From the NCBI RefSeq assembly GCF_030457605.1, contig NZ_JAKDUR010000002.1:1-64000 (forward strand): DNA of 64,000 nt. The letters run 5' to 3'. Under the pieces are notes generated by a model. It was not told the DNA's origin. It saw only the letters and a program-made list of their open reading frames with translations, and did no database searches. The translations under genes were made by a program, and so were the position numbers. Below, piece after piece: positions 1 to 9,051 of this stretch. This DNA is from Halomonas sp. Its GTDB lineage: Bacteria; Pseudomonadota; Gammaproteobacteria; Pseudomonadales; Halomonadaceae. Numbering within the stretch: the stretch's first letter is position 1; each line of letters opens with the position of its first letter.

Positions 1-1
1 A

Positions 2-445
2 GCATCTGCGGCCTCGGCCCAAGGCACCATTCCAACGGTTGACCCACGGGATGGATGGGCCGTTCACAACAGCGACAAGCCCTATCAGGAGCTGGTTGAT
101 GATGTGAAGGCAGCCGCCGGTAGCCGCCAGCTCGGCGTCGTCACGGAAGCCGGCCCGACCGGGGCAGCGGCAGATCGTGGTATCGATATACCCGGCAACC
201 GGGTCCTGGGCCTGTTCAACAACGATTATGCCGTTCGAATCCTCAGGGCATCCACTGCTGCAATGATCGAAGCTCCGATTCGCATGTACGTCACCGAGGC
301 ACCAGACGGCACCGCAACCCTGTCGTACAAACTGCCCACCTACGTCTATGAGCCCTATATGGAAGAAGGTGGCGAAGACCTGGCCACCGCTGCCGAAGCA
401 CTCGAAACCGACTTTGCCGCAGTGGCAGCGGCCGCGCTTAAGTAA
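2..445 (+). CDS. DUF302-domain protein, 5'-truncated by window edge
   Basis: Frame is open from base 2 (ASAASAQGTIPTVDPRDGWAVHNSDKPYQELVDDVKAAAGSRQLGVVTEAG...) to the stop at 445. 'NNDYAVRIL', 'EAPIRMYVTE' and 'YKLPTYVYEPY' resemble DUF302 proteins; the start of the visible part looks like the end of a signal peptide. Confidence 0.7.
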   Translation, partial: ASAASAQGTIPTVDPRDGWAVHNSDKPYQELVDDVKAAAGSRQLGVVTEAGPTGAAADRGIDIPGNRVLGLFNNDYAVRILRASTAAMIEAPIRMYVTEAPDGTATLSYKLPTYVYEPYMEEGGEDLATAAEALETDFAAVAAAALK

Positions 446-536
446 GTCGTCACGTATTCGTTCATCATGCCGGCAAACACCACGAAAAAAGCCGCCTGAC
501 AGGCCAACGTTCATCAAGCGAGAGGTTGCGCTGCAC

Positions 537-1112
537 ATGCGCGATCTTGCCAAACGCGCCATCGTCCCTATGTTTGCGGCCTTGTTGCTGCTGGCCGGTT
601 TGATTTTTCTGCCCTGGGGCTGGCCGCTCGGTCTGCTTATGCTGGTGACACGCGCGATTATCCGGCCAGGGGTTCACGACTGGTTCCAAACGCGCTGGAC
701 AATCGCCCGCAATTATCCGGTGGCCGGATAGATGCGCTGGCTCTTCTACGTCCTGCGGCCCTATCTACGGGCCTATATCGTGGAAGATGATTTGGAAGGC
801 ACGCCCTACAACTACGAGGCCCGCTCGCTGATCCACGCCCGGCCACGGTGGGTTCTTCCGGCCGCCAAGGTGACCGAGGAAATCACCCAGACCCGCCAGA
901 TTCCCGCTCATCAGGACTGCCTGTCGCCGCGTGGCCATTCGGCATTCTCAACGCCCATCGAAATGCTCGAATTCGCCGCCAAAATGCGCGAACTGTCGGG
1001 CGGCAAGCCCATCGGGCTCAAGCTTTGTGTCGGCCCGCCGCACGAGGTTTTCGCCATCATGAAGACCGGTATTTATCCGGCTTTTATCGTCGTCGATGGC
1101 GTCGGGTGTTAA
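537..1112 (+). pseudogene. Decayed FMN-binding glutamate synthase-family protein (in-frame TAG, internal deletions, C-terminal truncation)
   Basis: ORFs 537-731 and 732-1112 are in the same frame, separated only by TAG at 729-731. '...HDWFQTRWTIARNYPVAG*MRWLFYVLRPYLRAYIVEDDLEGTPYNYEARSLIHARP' followed by 'VLPAAKVTEEI...HSAFSTPIEMLEFAAKMRELSGGKPIGLKLC...TGIYPAFIVVDG' matches family motifs in order, with the segment between SLIHAR and VLPAAKV missing. Confidence 0.8.
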
Positions 1113-1861
1113 CCTCCGCCCGGGTTGTTCTCCAGTATTTTCTGAAGAAAGTCACGGGTGCGTGGGTCCTTGGGATTCTGAAATATTTGCTTCGGCGGCC
1201 CCTGCTCCACAATACGCCCGCCATCAATAAAGATCACTCGATCGGCCACATCACGGGCGAAGGTCATTTCATGGGTAACAACCAGCATGGTCTGACGCTC
1301 GGCGGCGAGCTGCTTCATCAGCCCCAGCACCTCATCTACCCATTCCGGATCGAGTGACGAAGTGGGCTCATCGAACAGAATCACGTCTGCACCAGTCGCC
1401 ATGGCACGGCCAATACCCACCCGCTGTTGCTGGCCGCCAGACATCGAGGCCGGATAGGCGTGTGCCTGGTCTTTCAGGCCAATCCGCTCAAGAATTTCCA
1501 TAGCTTTACGGTGAGCTTTTTCTTTCGGCCAGCCATCGACGATCTGCCAGCGCTCGGCAATATTTTGCAAAGCCGTTTTGTTCGAGAACAGGGCATAATT
1601 CTGAAATACGAACGCAGTGCGCCGCCGCAAAGCAAGAATGTCGTCCTTCGAGGCGCGGGTTACGTCTACGGACAGATCGCCCACGGCAATATGACCAGAG
1701 GTCGGTTGTTCAAGGAAATTGATACAACGTAGCAGGGTCGATTTACCCGTTCCGGAGGGCCCGATAATTACCACTATTTCGCCCTGTTCAATGGCTAGAT
1801 CCATACCATTCAGAACCACTGTGGAACCGTACTGCTTACGTAACGAATCGAGTTTAATCAT
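1109..1861 (-). CDS. Polar amino-acid ABC transporter, ATP-binding protein
   Basis: Walker [10 protein letters not shown], signature [15 protein letters not shown], Walker [15 protein letters not shown]; operonic with permease and SBP. Confidence 0.95.
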   Translation of the reverse strand: MIKLDSLRKQYGSTVVLNGMDLAIEQGEIVVIIGPSGTGKSTLLRCINFLEQPTSGHIAVGDLSVDVTRASKDDILALRRRTAFVFQNYALFSNKTALQNIAERWQIVDGWPKEKAHRKAMEILERIGLKDQAHAYPASMSGGQQQRVGIGRAMATGADVILFDEPTSSLDPEWVDEVLGLMKQLAAERQTMLVVTHEMTFARDVADRVIFIDGGRIVEQGPPKQIFQNPKDPRTRDFLQKILENNPGGG

Positions 1862-2532
1862 CGGTTATAAGCCCTGTTTAGGCGTGCTTCAAGGTGATGC
1901 TGCAGCCAGGACAATAGCTCAACTACAATCCAGTACATAATGGCAGCCACCAAAAATGCCTCGAAATACAGAAAACTGCCAGCGGCCTCCTTTTGTGTCG
2001 CTCCCATCAATTCCGTGACCCCAAGCGTGAAGGCAAGTGAGGTCGCCTTGATCATATCAATGAAATAATTCATCAACGTAGGCAGTGCCACCCGGGTGGC
2101 CTGGGGCAGCACGATACGCCGCATTAGCTGGCTATTGGTCATGCCAATGGACAGCGCCGCTTCCGTCTGGCTGCGGTCTACGCCAACAATGGCCGCCCGT
2201 ATGGATTCAGCCATGTACGCCGAGAAGTGCAGAGTCAAACCCATAATGGTGGCAGTTATGCCGTTAATGGCGGTAAGAGCACTGAACAGTTGGGGCAGAC
2301 CGTAATAGAATAGAAAAAGCTGTACCAGTAATGGCGTGCCCCGGAAAAACGAAACAAACACGATGGCGAACTGATTCAATACCGGTGTTTTCAGCACCCG
2401 GATAACCGCAAGCAGGCACGCCAGTATCAGTGCCAGAACCATACCGGCCGCCGCCATTTCGAGAGTCAGGGGCAGGTATTTCAGTAAAACAGGCACCAGT
2501 CCCAGCATGTAGTCGACGTTCAGTGTGGTCAT
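1858..2532 (-). CDS. Polar amino-acid ABC transporter, permease (HisM/GlnP type)
   Basis: Hydrophobic; '[21 protein letters not shown]' and '[35 protein letters not shown]' EAA-loop motif; 4-bp overlap with the ATPase gene. Confidence 0.95.
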   Translation of the reverse strand: MTTLNVDYMLGLVPVLLKYLPLTLEMAAAGMVLALILACLLAVIRVLKTPVLNQFAIVFVSFFRGTPLLVQLFLFYYGLPQLFSALTAINGITATIMGLTLHFSAYMAESIRAAIVGVDRSQTEAALSIGMTNSQLMRRIVLPQATRVALPTLMNYFIDMIKATSLAFTLGVTELMGATQKEAAGSFLYFEAFLVAAIMYWIVVELLSWLQHHLEARLNRAYNR

Positions 2533-2556
2533 AGCAATGAATCCGGTTTAAATCCC

Positions 2557-3312
2557 TCAGGGAGCAGTAATATCGCTGCCAAACCATTGTTCGGAAATGG
2601 CCTTCAGCCGACCTTTGTCGCGCAGGGTGTCCATGGCTTTATTCACCTTGTCACGCAGCGCACGGCCAGCGTCGGTATCCTGAAAGGCGTAGGCATTGGT
2701 GAGTGTGGAAAAAGTGGGGCCGGCCAGTTTCAGCGGCAAAGGTTTATCCTGGATAATCTGGCTGGCGCTGACCCGGTCCATCACAAAAGCATCAACCCGG
2801 CCTAGTGCCGTGTCCCGCTCTATATTGCTCTCGTAAGTTTTGATGTTGATCTGGTCAGCATAGGGAAGTTCACGAAGCAGGGATTCGAAATTCGAGCCCA
2901 GGTTTACAGCCACAGTTTTCCCTTTCAGATCTTCAACACCCTTAATCGTGTCGTTATCTTTTCTCGTCACTACCTGAGCACCATCGTAAACATAAGGCTC
3001 GCTGAATACGTAAACGGCTTTGCGTTCATCGGTAATGGTGATCTGATTTGCCACCGTATCAATACGACCAGAACCCAGCAGGCCGAACAGGCCGGAAAAA
3101 TTGGCGGTTACATACTCGACACTTACTCCCATTTCCTGGGCGATGGCGTTCATTATGTCAACTTCAAAGCCTTTTAGAGCGTCCTGCTCAACAAAGGTAA
3201 AGGGGAAGTACTGGCCAGACATGCCGACTTTCAGCGGTTTTTCCTGCGCCATGAGCGGGGCGCTTACCAACAGGGCAACCGCTAAAAACATATACGAGAG
3301 AAAAAATTTCAT
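2557..3312 (-). CDS. Amino-acid ABC transporter, periplasmic substrate-binding protein (SBP family 3)
   Basis: Signal peptide MKFFLSYMFLAVALLVSAPLMAQ; 'GFEVDIMNAIAQEMGVSVEYV', 'LKGKTVAVNLGSNFE', family-3 SBP pattern. Confidence 0.95.
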   Translation of the reverse strand: MKFFLSYMFLAVALLVSAPLMAQEKPLKVGMSGQYFPFTFVEQDALKGFEVDIMNAIAQEMGVSVEYVTANFSGLFGLLGSGRIDTVANQITITDERKAVYVFSEPYVYDGAQVVTRKDNDTIKGVEDLKGKTVAVNLGSNFESLLRELPYADQINIKTYESNIERDTALGRVDAFVMDRVSASQIIQDKPLPLKLAGPTFSTLTNAYAFQDTDAGRALRDKVNKAMDTLRDKGRLKAISEQWFGSDITAP

Positions 3313-3621
3313 GGTGTCTTCCTCTGGGTGATTGTCAGGTAGGATGCTTCGTATGTCGATGGAGGAGCTGATAATGCTCGTTATCAGGAATGGGCTTCTA
3401 TGATACGGAAATAAGACGAGTCATCCAAATTCCGTTTTGTTATAAATTCCTGACCGCAGAAACTGAGTGCACGCCTAAAAATTTAGCTAAAGAGCCACGT
3501 GAATATCAATGACATCATGCTGCACCTGGAACCTGCATGCGCCGGGGGTACGTGCGAAACGAAGGGCCAAAATAACGAAGAATCTGAAAAGAAGGGGCAA
3601 AACGGAGAGGGCTGAAATGGA

Positions 3622-3731
3622 GGCGGCCCCAAAAGCCACATCCCGGCACACGCATCCACCACTACCGTTGCTCCCTTCCGGGCCTGGCGGGGTTCGCAGT
3701 TTAGCGTTGCGGGAGGACCTAAGGGGCCACC
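3622..3731 (-). ncRNA. ffs: 4.5S SRP RNA (small bacterial type)
   Basis: Reverse complement contains CCTCCCGCAACGCTAAACTGCGAACCCCGCCAGGCCCGGAAGGGAGCAACGGTAGTGGTGGATGCGTGTGCCGGGATG. The apical SRP motif is present, and the ends (GGTGGCCCC / GGGGCCGCC) pair. Confidence 0.93.
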
Positions 3732-3779
3732 ATCGCGGCAAGCGTATATTGCTGCTTGCGAGTCTTGCATTGTGTGCTG

Positions 3780-3856
3780 TGGTGGCTACGCCCTGATTCG
3801 AACAGGGGACCCCATCATTATGAGTGATGTGCTCTAACCAGCTGAGCTACGTAGCC
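3780..3856 (-). tRNA. tRNA-Met (anticodon CAT), CCA encoded
   Basis: Reverse complement GGCTACGTAGCTCAGCTGGTTAGAGCACATCACTCATAATGATGGGGTCCCCTGTTCGAATCAGGGCGTAGCCACCA; anticodon loop CTCATAA; very close to E. coli elongator tRNA-Met. Confidence 0.97.
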
Positions 3857-3958
3857 TTTTCGCCATCAGCGGAGCAGAATTATGCCTGCATTCGAGGGTA
3901 AAGGCAAGCCCCTGGCCTGCCTTTACCTGAATCGCTTGAATCGGTGTCGCAGTCTGAT

Positions 3959-4903
3959 TTAGTTCAGCGCGGCACGTACCGCCGGTGCGCCCGGCTCGCC
4001 GTCACGGGTGGTCACGCCGTCAAGCCATTCGTCCAAAATGCCGTCGTGCGCCTGAAGATAGGCACGAGCGGCGTCCCGAGGCTTCTCGCCGTCATCCATG
4101 ATGTCGGCCATCAGCTCGTTTTCCATTTCCAGGGTAAACGACAGGTTGTTCAGCAGCTGACCCACGTTGGGGCACTCTTCAACGTAGCCGCCGCGAGTAT
4201 TGGTATATACCGTGGCGCCGCCCAGATTCGGGCCGAAGTATTCATCGGCACCTGACAGATAGGCCATATCGAAGTGGCTGTTCATCGGGTGCGGTTCCCA
4301 GCCGAGAAACACCATCCATTTCTCATTGGGTGTGCGTGCTTTCAGCTCGGAGAGCATGCCCGCTTCGCTGGAATCCACCAGATTCCAGCCATCAAGGCCG
4401 TAGGCACCGTCATCGATCATGCCCTGAATCATCTGGTTGCCGTCGTTACCGGCTTCGATGCCATGAATGTTGGACTCGAACTTTTCCGCATGCTCGGCCA
4501 GATCGGTCACCGACGTCACGCCGGCGTCGTACACGTACTGCGGCACGGCCAGTGTGTACTTGGCGCCTTCAAGGTTGGCGTTCAGGCGATCTACCCCGCC
4601 GCCTTCAACGTACTTGTCGCTGATGGAGGCCATGGTCGGCATCCAGTTGCCCAGAAACACGTCAAAATCGTTGTTCTTCATGCCCGAATAGGCAATCGGC
4701 ACGGAAACGGTATCTACCCGGGTCTCATAACCAAGGCCTTCCAGCACTTCGGTGGTAAGCGCGGTTGTCGCGGTAATATCGGTCCAGCCCACTTCGGCAA
4801 AATGCACGGTATCGCATTGCTGAGCCATTGCGGTGGCAGGCACGCCGGCAGCAAGCATGACAGCAGCAAGCCAGCGCGAATGTGACGGGGTCGACAAGCT
4901 CAT
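3959..4903 (-). CDS. choX: Choline/betaine ABC transporter substrate-binding protein, ChoX/OpuAC type
   Basis: Signal peptide then QQCDTVHFAEVGWTDITATTALTTEVLEGLGYET...DVFLGNWMP...WVVFLGWEPHPMN-type motif (here WMVFLGWEPHPMN); divergent from betI. Confidence 0.85.
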   Translation of the reverse strand: MSLSTPSHSRWLAAVMLAAGVPATAMAQQCDTVHFAEVGWTDITATTALTTEVLEGLGYETRVDTVSVPIAYSGMKNNDFDVFLGNWMPTMASISDKYVEGGGVDRLNANLEGAKYTLAVPQYVYDAGVTSVTDLAEHAEKFESNIHGIEAGNDGNQMIQGMIDDGAYGLDGWNLVDSSEAGMLSELKARTPNEKWMVFLGWEPHPMNSHFDMAYLSGADEYFGPNLGGATVYTNTRGGYVEECPNVGQLLNNLSFTLEMENELMADIMDDGEKPRDAARAYLQAHDGILDEWLDGVTTRDGEPGAPAVRAALN

Positions 4904-4987
4904 GGCGGAATCCTCTTGTGGTTTTTAAAACGTCATCGTGAAGAGTAGCAGGCCAAACGATACCGGCTTTTCTTGCCACTTTTATTG

Positions 4988-5001
4988 ATTGAACGTTCAA
5001 T
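4988..5001. promoter_or_regulatory. Candidate BetI operator (palindrome ATTGAACGTTCAAT)
   Basis: Perfect 14-bp inverted repeat in the choX/betI intergenic region; TetR-type dyad similar to described bet-region operators. Confidence 0.7.
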
Positions 5002-5078
5002 AAAAAAATATTACGATGCACAGGTAATCACGCTTGAACGCTGGTTTCAAGAGAAACCGCCACACAAAGGGGAACGTT

Positions 5079-5684
5079 GTGCCAAAAGTCGGAATGGAGC
5101 CAATACGTCGCCAGCAGCTGATCAACGCCACCATGAATGCGATTGACGAAGCCGGGCTGGCCGACGCAACGATCGCGCGCATTGCACGCCGGGCCGGCGT
5201 TTCCGCAGGCATTATCAGCCATTATTTTGGCGGCAAGGACGGCCTGCTGGAAGCCACGATGCGCCAGATTCTGACCGACCTTGGCAACGCCGTGGGCTCG
5301 CGCCGGCAAACGCTTGACGACGACTCGCCCCGGGCTTTTATCGGCGCGGTGATTGAAGGCAACTTTGATCGCACCCAGGTCACCGGCCCCGCCGCCAAGA
5401 CCTGGCTGGCCTTCTGGACGAGCAGCATGCACAAACCCGCGCTGGCACGGCTGCAAAACGTCAACGACCGCCGCCTGTACGACAACTTGTGCTACCACTT
5501 CTCCCGCGTGATGCCCCGTGCCGAGGCGCGTAATGCCGCGCGCGGCCTGGCCGCGATGATCGACGGCCTGTGGCTGCGCGGCGCCCTGACGCCAGACGGT
5601 CTGGACGCCGACGGCGCCCGGCGCCTGGCCTTTGCCTATCTTGACCAGCTGCTGGCCCACCACTGCGGCACCCCCACTCCCTGA
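5079..5684 (+). CDS. betI: TetR-family choline-responsive repressor BetI (GTG start preferred over ATG at 5034)
   Basis: [69 protein letters not shown] upstream of GTG; immediately upstream of betB. Confidence 0.92.
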   Translation: MPKVGMEPIRRQQLINATMNAIDEAGLADATIARIARRAGVSAGIISHYFGGKDGLLEATMRQILTDLGNAVGSRRQTLDDDSPRAFIGAVIEGNFDRTQVTGPAAKTWLAFWTSSMHKPALARLQNVNDRRLYDNLCYHFSRVMPRAEARNAARGLAAMIDGLWLRGALTPDGLDADGARRLAFAYLDQLLAHHCGTPTP

Positions 5685-5706
5685 TCAGCCGCCGAAGGAG
5701 ATCCTC

Positions 5707-7176
5707 ATGGCTAACGACATTCAACCACTTTATCTTGACGGCCACACGGTTCCCGCTACTTCGGGTGAAACCTTCAGCGTCACCAACCCGTTTGATGCCA
5801 GCCTGCTGGCCACCATCGGTCAGGCAAGCAAGGCCGACGTGGATACGGCCGTTGCCAGTGCCGCACGCGGCCAGAAAATCTGGGCGGCAATGACGGGCAT
5901 GGAGCGCGCGCGAATACTGCACCGCGCTGTCGCGCTGCTGCGCGAACAAAACGACACCCTGGCCGAGCTGGAAACCCGCAACACCGGCAAGCCACTGAGC
6001 GAAACCACCGCGGTGGATATTCAAACCGGCGCCGACGTCCTTGAGTATTACGCTGGCCTGGCGCCTGCCCTTGAAGGCAGCCAGATTCCGCTGCGCGAAA
6101 GCTCGTTTGTTTACACTCGCCGCGAGCCGCTGGGCGTGATTGGCGCCATTGGCGCGTGGAATTACCCGCTGCAAATCGCCTGCTGGAAAGCCGCGCCGGC
6201 GCTCGCCGCAGGCAACGCCGTGGTGTTCAAGCCAAGCGAAGTCACTCCGCTTACGGTCATGAAGCTGGCCGAGATTTTCACCCGGGCCGGCCTGCCCGAC
6301 GGCGTATTCAACGTGGTACACGGCGACGGCCGCGTGGGCGAAATGCTCACGCAGCATCCGGATATCGCCAAGATTTCCTTTACCGGCGAAGTGGGCACCG
6401 GCAAGAAAGTCATGGCCGCCGCTGCCAGCACCACCTTGAAAGACGCCACCATGGAACTGGGCGGCAAGTCGCCCATGCTGGTGTTTGCCGATGCCGACCT
6501 GGACCGCGCCGCCGACGCGGCGATGATGGCCAACTTCTACTCCAGCGGGCAGGTGTGTACCAACGGCACCCGCGTGTTTGTCGAGCGCTCGATCAAAGAC
6601 GCCTTTGAAGCCAAACTGCTTGAGCGCGTGGCGCGCATTCATCCCGGCGACCCGCTCGACCCCGCCGTCAACTTCGGCCCGCTGGTGAGCTTTGAGCACC
6701 AGCAAAAAGTGCTGGGCTACATCGCGCTGGGCCGCGAAGAAGGCGCCCGAGTGCTGGCCTGCGACGATGCGGCTTTTACCCGGGGCATATTTGCCAACGG
6801 TGCCTGGGCAGCGCCCACCATCTTCACCGACTGCCACGACAACATGCGCATCGTGCACGAAGAAATCTTCGGCCCGGTGATGTCGCTGCTCGCGTTTGAC
6901 GACGAAGACGAAGCGATCCGCCGCGCCAACGCCACCGAGTACGGCCTGGCCGCCGGCGTGTTCAGCGAAAGCCTCAGCCGCGCGCACCGCGTGATTCACC
7001 AGCTGGAAGCCGGCATCTGCTGGATCAACACCTGGGGCGACTCCCCCGCCGAAATGCCGGTAGGCGGCTACAAGCAGTCGGGCATCGGACGCGAAAACGG
7101 CGTTGAAACCCTTGGCCACTACACCCAGACCAAATCGGTACAGGTGGAAATGGGCCCGTTCGAGTCGGCGTTTTAA
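5707..7176 (+). CDS. betB: Betaine aldehyde dehydrogenase
   Basis: ALDH motifs [64 protein letters not shown]; in the bet cluster. Confidence 0.96.
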   Translation: MANDIQPLYLDGHTVPATSGETFSVTNPFDASLLATIGQASKADVDTAVASAARGQKIWAAMTGMERARILHRAVALLREQNDTLAELETRNTGKPLSETTAVDIQTGADVLEYYAGLAPALEGSQIPLRESSFVYTRREPLGVIGAIGAWNYPLQIACWKAAPALAAGNAVVFKPSEVTPLTVMKLAEIFTRAGLPDGVFNVVHGDGRVGEMLTQHPDIAKISFTGEVGTGKKVMAAAASTTLKDATMELGGKSPMLVFADADLDRAADAAMMANFYSSGQVCTNGTRVFVERSIKDAFEAKLLERVARIHPGDPLDPAVNFGPLVSFEHQQKVLGYIALGREEGARVLACDDAAFTRGIFANGAWAAPTIFTDCHDNMRIVHEEIFGPVMSLLAFDDEDEAIRRANATEYGLAAGVFSESLSRAHRVIHQLEAGICWINTWGDSPAEMPVGGYKQSGIGRENGVETLGHYTQTKSVQVEMGPFESAF

Positions 7177-7196
7177 GACGCTTCAAGGAGACTGCC

Positions 7197-8846
7197 ATGT
7201 CCCAACCTCGCGAATTTGACTATGTGATTATCGGCGCCGGCTCGGCGGGTAACGTGCTCGCCACGCGCCTGAGCGAAGACAGTGACGTTAGCGTACTGCT
7301 GCTGGAAGCCGGCGGCCCCGACTACCGCCTGGATTTTCGCACCCAGATGCCCGCCGCGCTGGCCTACCCACTGCAGGGCACGCGCAACAACTGGGCCTTT
7401 GAAACCGACCCCGAGCCGCACATGGGCGGCCGGCGCATGGAGTGCGGGCGGGGCAAGGGGCTGGGCGGCTCCTCATTGATCAACGGCATGTGCTACATCC
7501 GCGGCAACGCGCTGGACTACGACGGCTGGGCCAAACGCCCGGGGCTTGAAGACTGGGATTACCTGAGCTGTTTGCCCTACTTCAAGAAAGCCGAACGCCG
7601 CGACATCGGCGCCAACGACTACCACGGCGGCGACGGCCCGATTGACGTGGCCACGCCCAGCCCCGACAACAACCCGCTGTATCGCACCTTTATCGATGCC
7701 GGCGTGCAGGCCGGCTACGCCGAAACCGACGACGTCAACGGCTACCGTCAGGAAGGCTTCGGCCCCATGGACCGCTTTGTTACGCCAAAAGGCCGCCGCG
7801 CCTCTACCGCCCGTGGCTATCTGGATACTGCGAAAAAACGCGCCAACGTCACCATCGAAACCCACGCCCTGACCGACGTGATCGAGTTTGACGGCAAGCG
7901 CGCCACCGGTGTGCGTTATTCGCGCAAGGGCCAGCCGGTGCAGGCCCATGCCCGCCGCGAGGTACTGCTGTGCGCCGGCGCGATTGCCTCGCCGCAGATA
8001 CTCCAGCGCTCGGGTATCGGCGCAGCATCGCTGCTGGAAGCGCTGGATATCACGCCGGTGCATGCGCTGCCCGGCGTGGGCGAAAACCTGCAGGATCACC
8101 TGGAAATGTACCTGCAGTACGAGTGCAAGGAGCCGATTTCGCTCTACCCCGCGCTCAAGTGGTACAACCAGCCCAAAATCGGCGCGCAGTGGCTGTTTGC
8201 CGGCACCGGCATTGGCGCCAGCAATCAGTTTGAAGCCTGCGCCTTTATCCGCAGCGATGAAGCCGAAGCCTGGCCCAACCTGCAGTATCACTTTTTGCCC
8301 ATCGCCATCAGCTACAACGGCAAAAGCGCGGTGCAGGCCCACGGCTTTCAGGCCCACGTCGGCTCAATGCGCTCGGCAAGCCGTGGCCGTGTGCACCTGA
8401 CTTCGAAAGACCCCGGCGCTGCGCCCAGCATTCTGTTCAACTATATGGAGACAGAGAAAGACTGGCAGGAGTTTCGCGACGGTATCCGCCTGACCCGTGA
8501 AATCATCGGCCAGCCGGCGTTTGACGCCTACCGCGGGCGCGAAATTGCCCCAGGCGACGCCGCACAGACCGACGCCGAACTGGACGCCTTCATCCAGCAA
8601 AAGGCCGAAACCGCCTACCACCCGTGCGGCACCTGCCGCATGGGCGACGACGAAATGGCGGTCACCGACGGCCAGGGCCGGGTTCGCGGCGTCGAAAGTC
8701 TGCGCGTGGTGGATGCGTCGCTGTTCCCGCTGATTCCTACCGGCAACCTCAACGCGCCGACCATCATGCTGGCGGAAAAAATTGCCGACCGGATTCGCGG
8801 TCGCGAACCGCTGCCCCGCCGCGACGTGCCGTACTATGTGAGGTAA
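7197..8846 (+). CDS. betA: Choline dehydrogenase (GMC oxidoreductase)
   Basis: FAD-binding [75 protein letters not shown]. Confidence 0.96.
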   Translation: MSQPREFDYVIIGAGSAGNVLATRLSEDSDVSVLLLEAGGPDYRLDFRTQMPAALAYPLQGTRNNWAFETDPEPHMGGRRMECGRGKGLGGSSLINGMCYIRGNALDYDGWAKRPGLEDWDYLSCLPYFKKAERRDIGANDYHGGDGPIDVATPSPDNNPLYRTFIDAGVQAGYAETDDVNGYRQEGFGPMDRFVTPKGRRASTARGYLDTAKKRANVTIETHALTDVIEFDGKRATGVRYSRKGQPVQAHARREVLLCAGAIASPQILQRSGIGAASLLEALDITPVHALPGVGENLQDHLEMYLQYECKEPISLYPALKWYNQPKIGAQWLFAGTGIGASNQFEACAFIRSDEAEAWPNLQYHFLPIAISYNGKSAVQAHGFQAHVGSMRSASRGRVHLTSKDPGAAPSILFNYMETEKDWQEFRDGIRLTREIIGQPAFDAYRGREIAPGDAAQTDAELDAFIQQKAETAYHPCGTCRMGDDEMAVTDGQGRVRGVESLRVVDASLFPLIPTGNLNAPTIMLAEKIADRIRGREPLPRRDVPYYVR

Positions 8847-8878
8847 GGCAGTCAAACTCGGAGGCCAGCAGTCAGCGT

Positions 8879-8909
8879 AAAGCGCCGTGATTATCCACGG
8901 CGCTTTTTT
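8879..8909 (+). terminator. Rho-independent terminator after betA
   Basis: AAAGCGCCGTG-ATTATC-CACGGCGCTTTTTT stem-loop with T-run. Confidence 0.85.
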
Positions 8910-9051
8910 GTGCTTTACGGCATTAGCCGATAGTTTTACAGGTAGAACGTAATAGAACGCTTGCGCGGCAAGGCAGGAGTCTGCCACTATTCAAACGAGT
9001 GTTCGAATACCCGTCTGACGCTATCGTCCTGACGTTACCTGGAGGAAGTCT

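Noticed and set aside
729-731. Possible recoding (read-through/pyrrolysine) of the TAG in the glutamate synthase-like ORF
   Set aside because: The same reading frame also carries large internal deletions and a C-terminal truncation that remove much of the enzyme, so pseudogenisation is far more economical.
3483-3796. Overlapping small ORFs (3483-3770 -, 3487-3741 -, 3509-3796 +)
   Set aside because: They overlap the SRP RNA; composition and lack of motifs indicate spurious ORFs.
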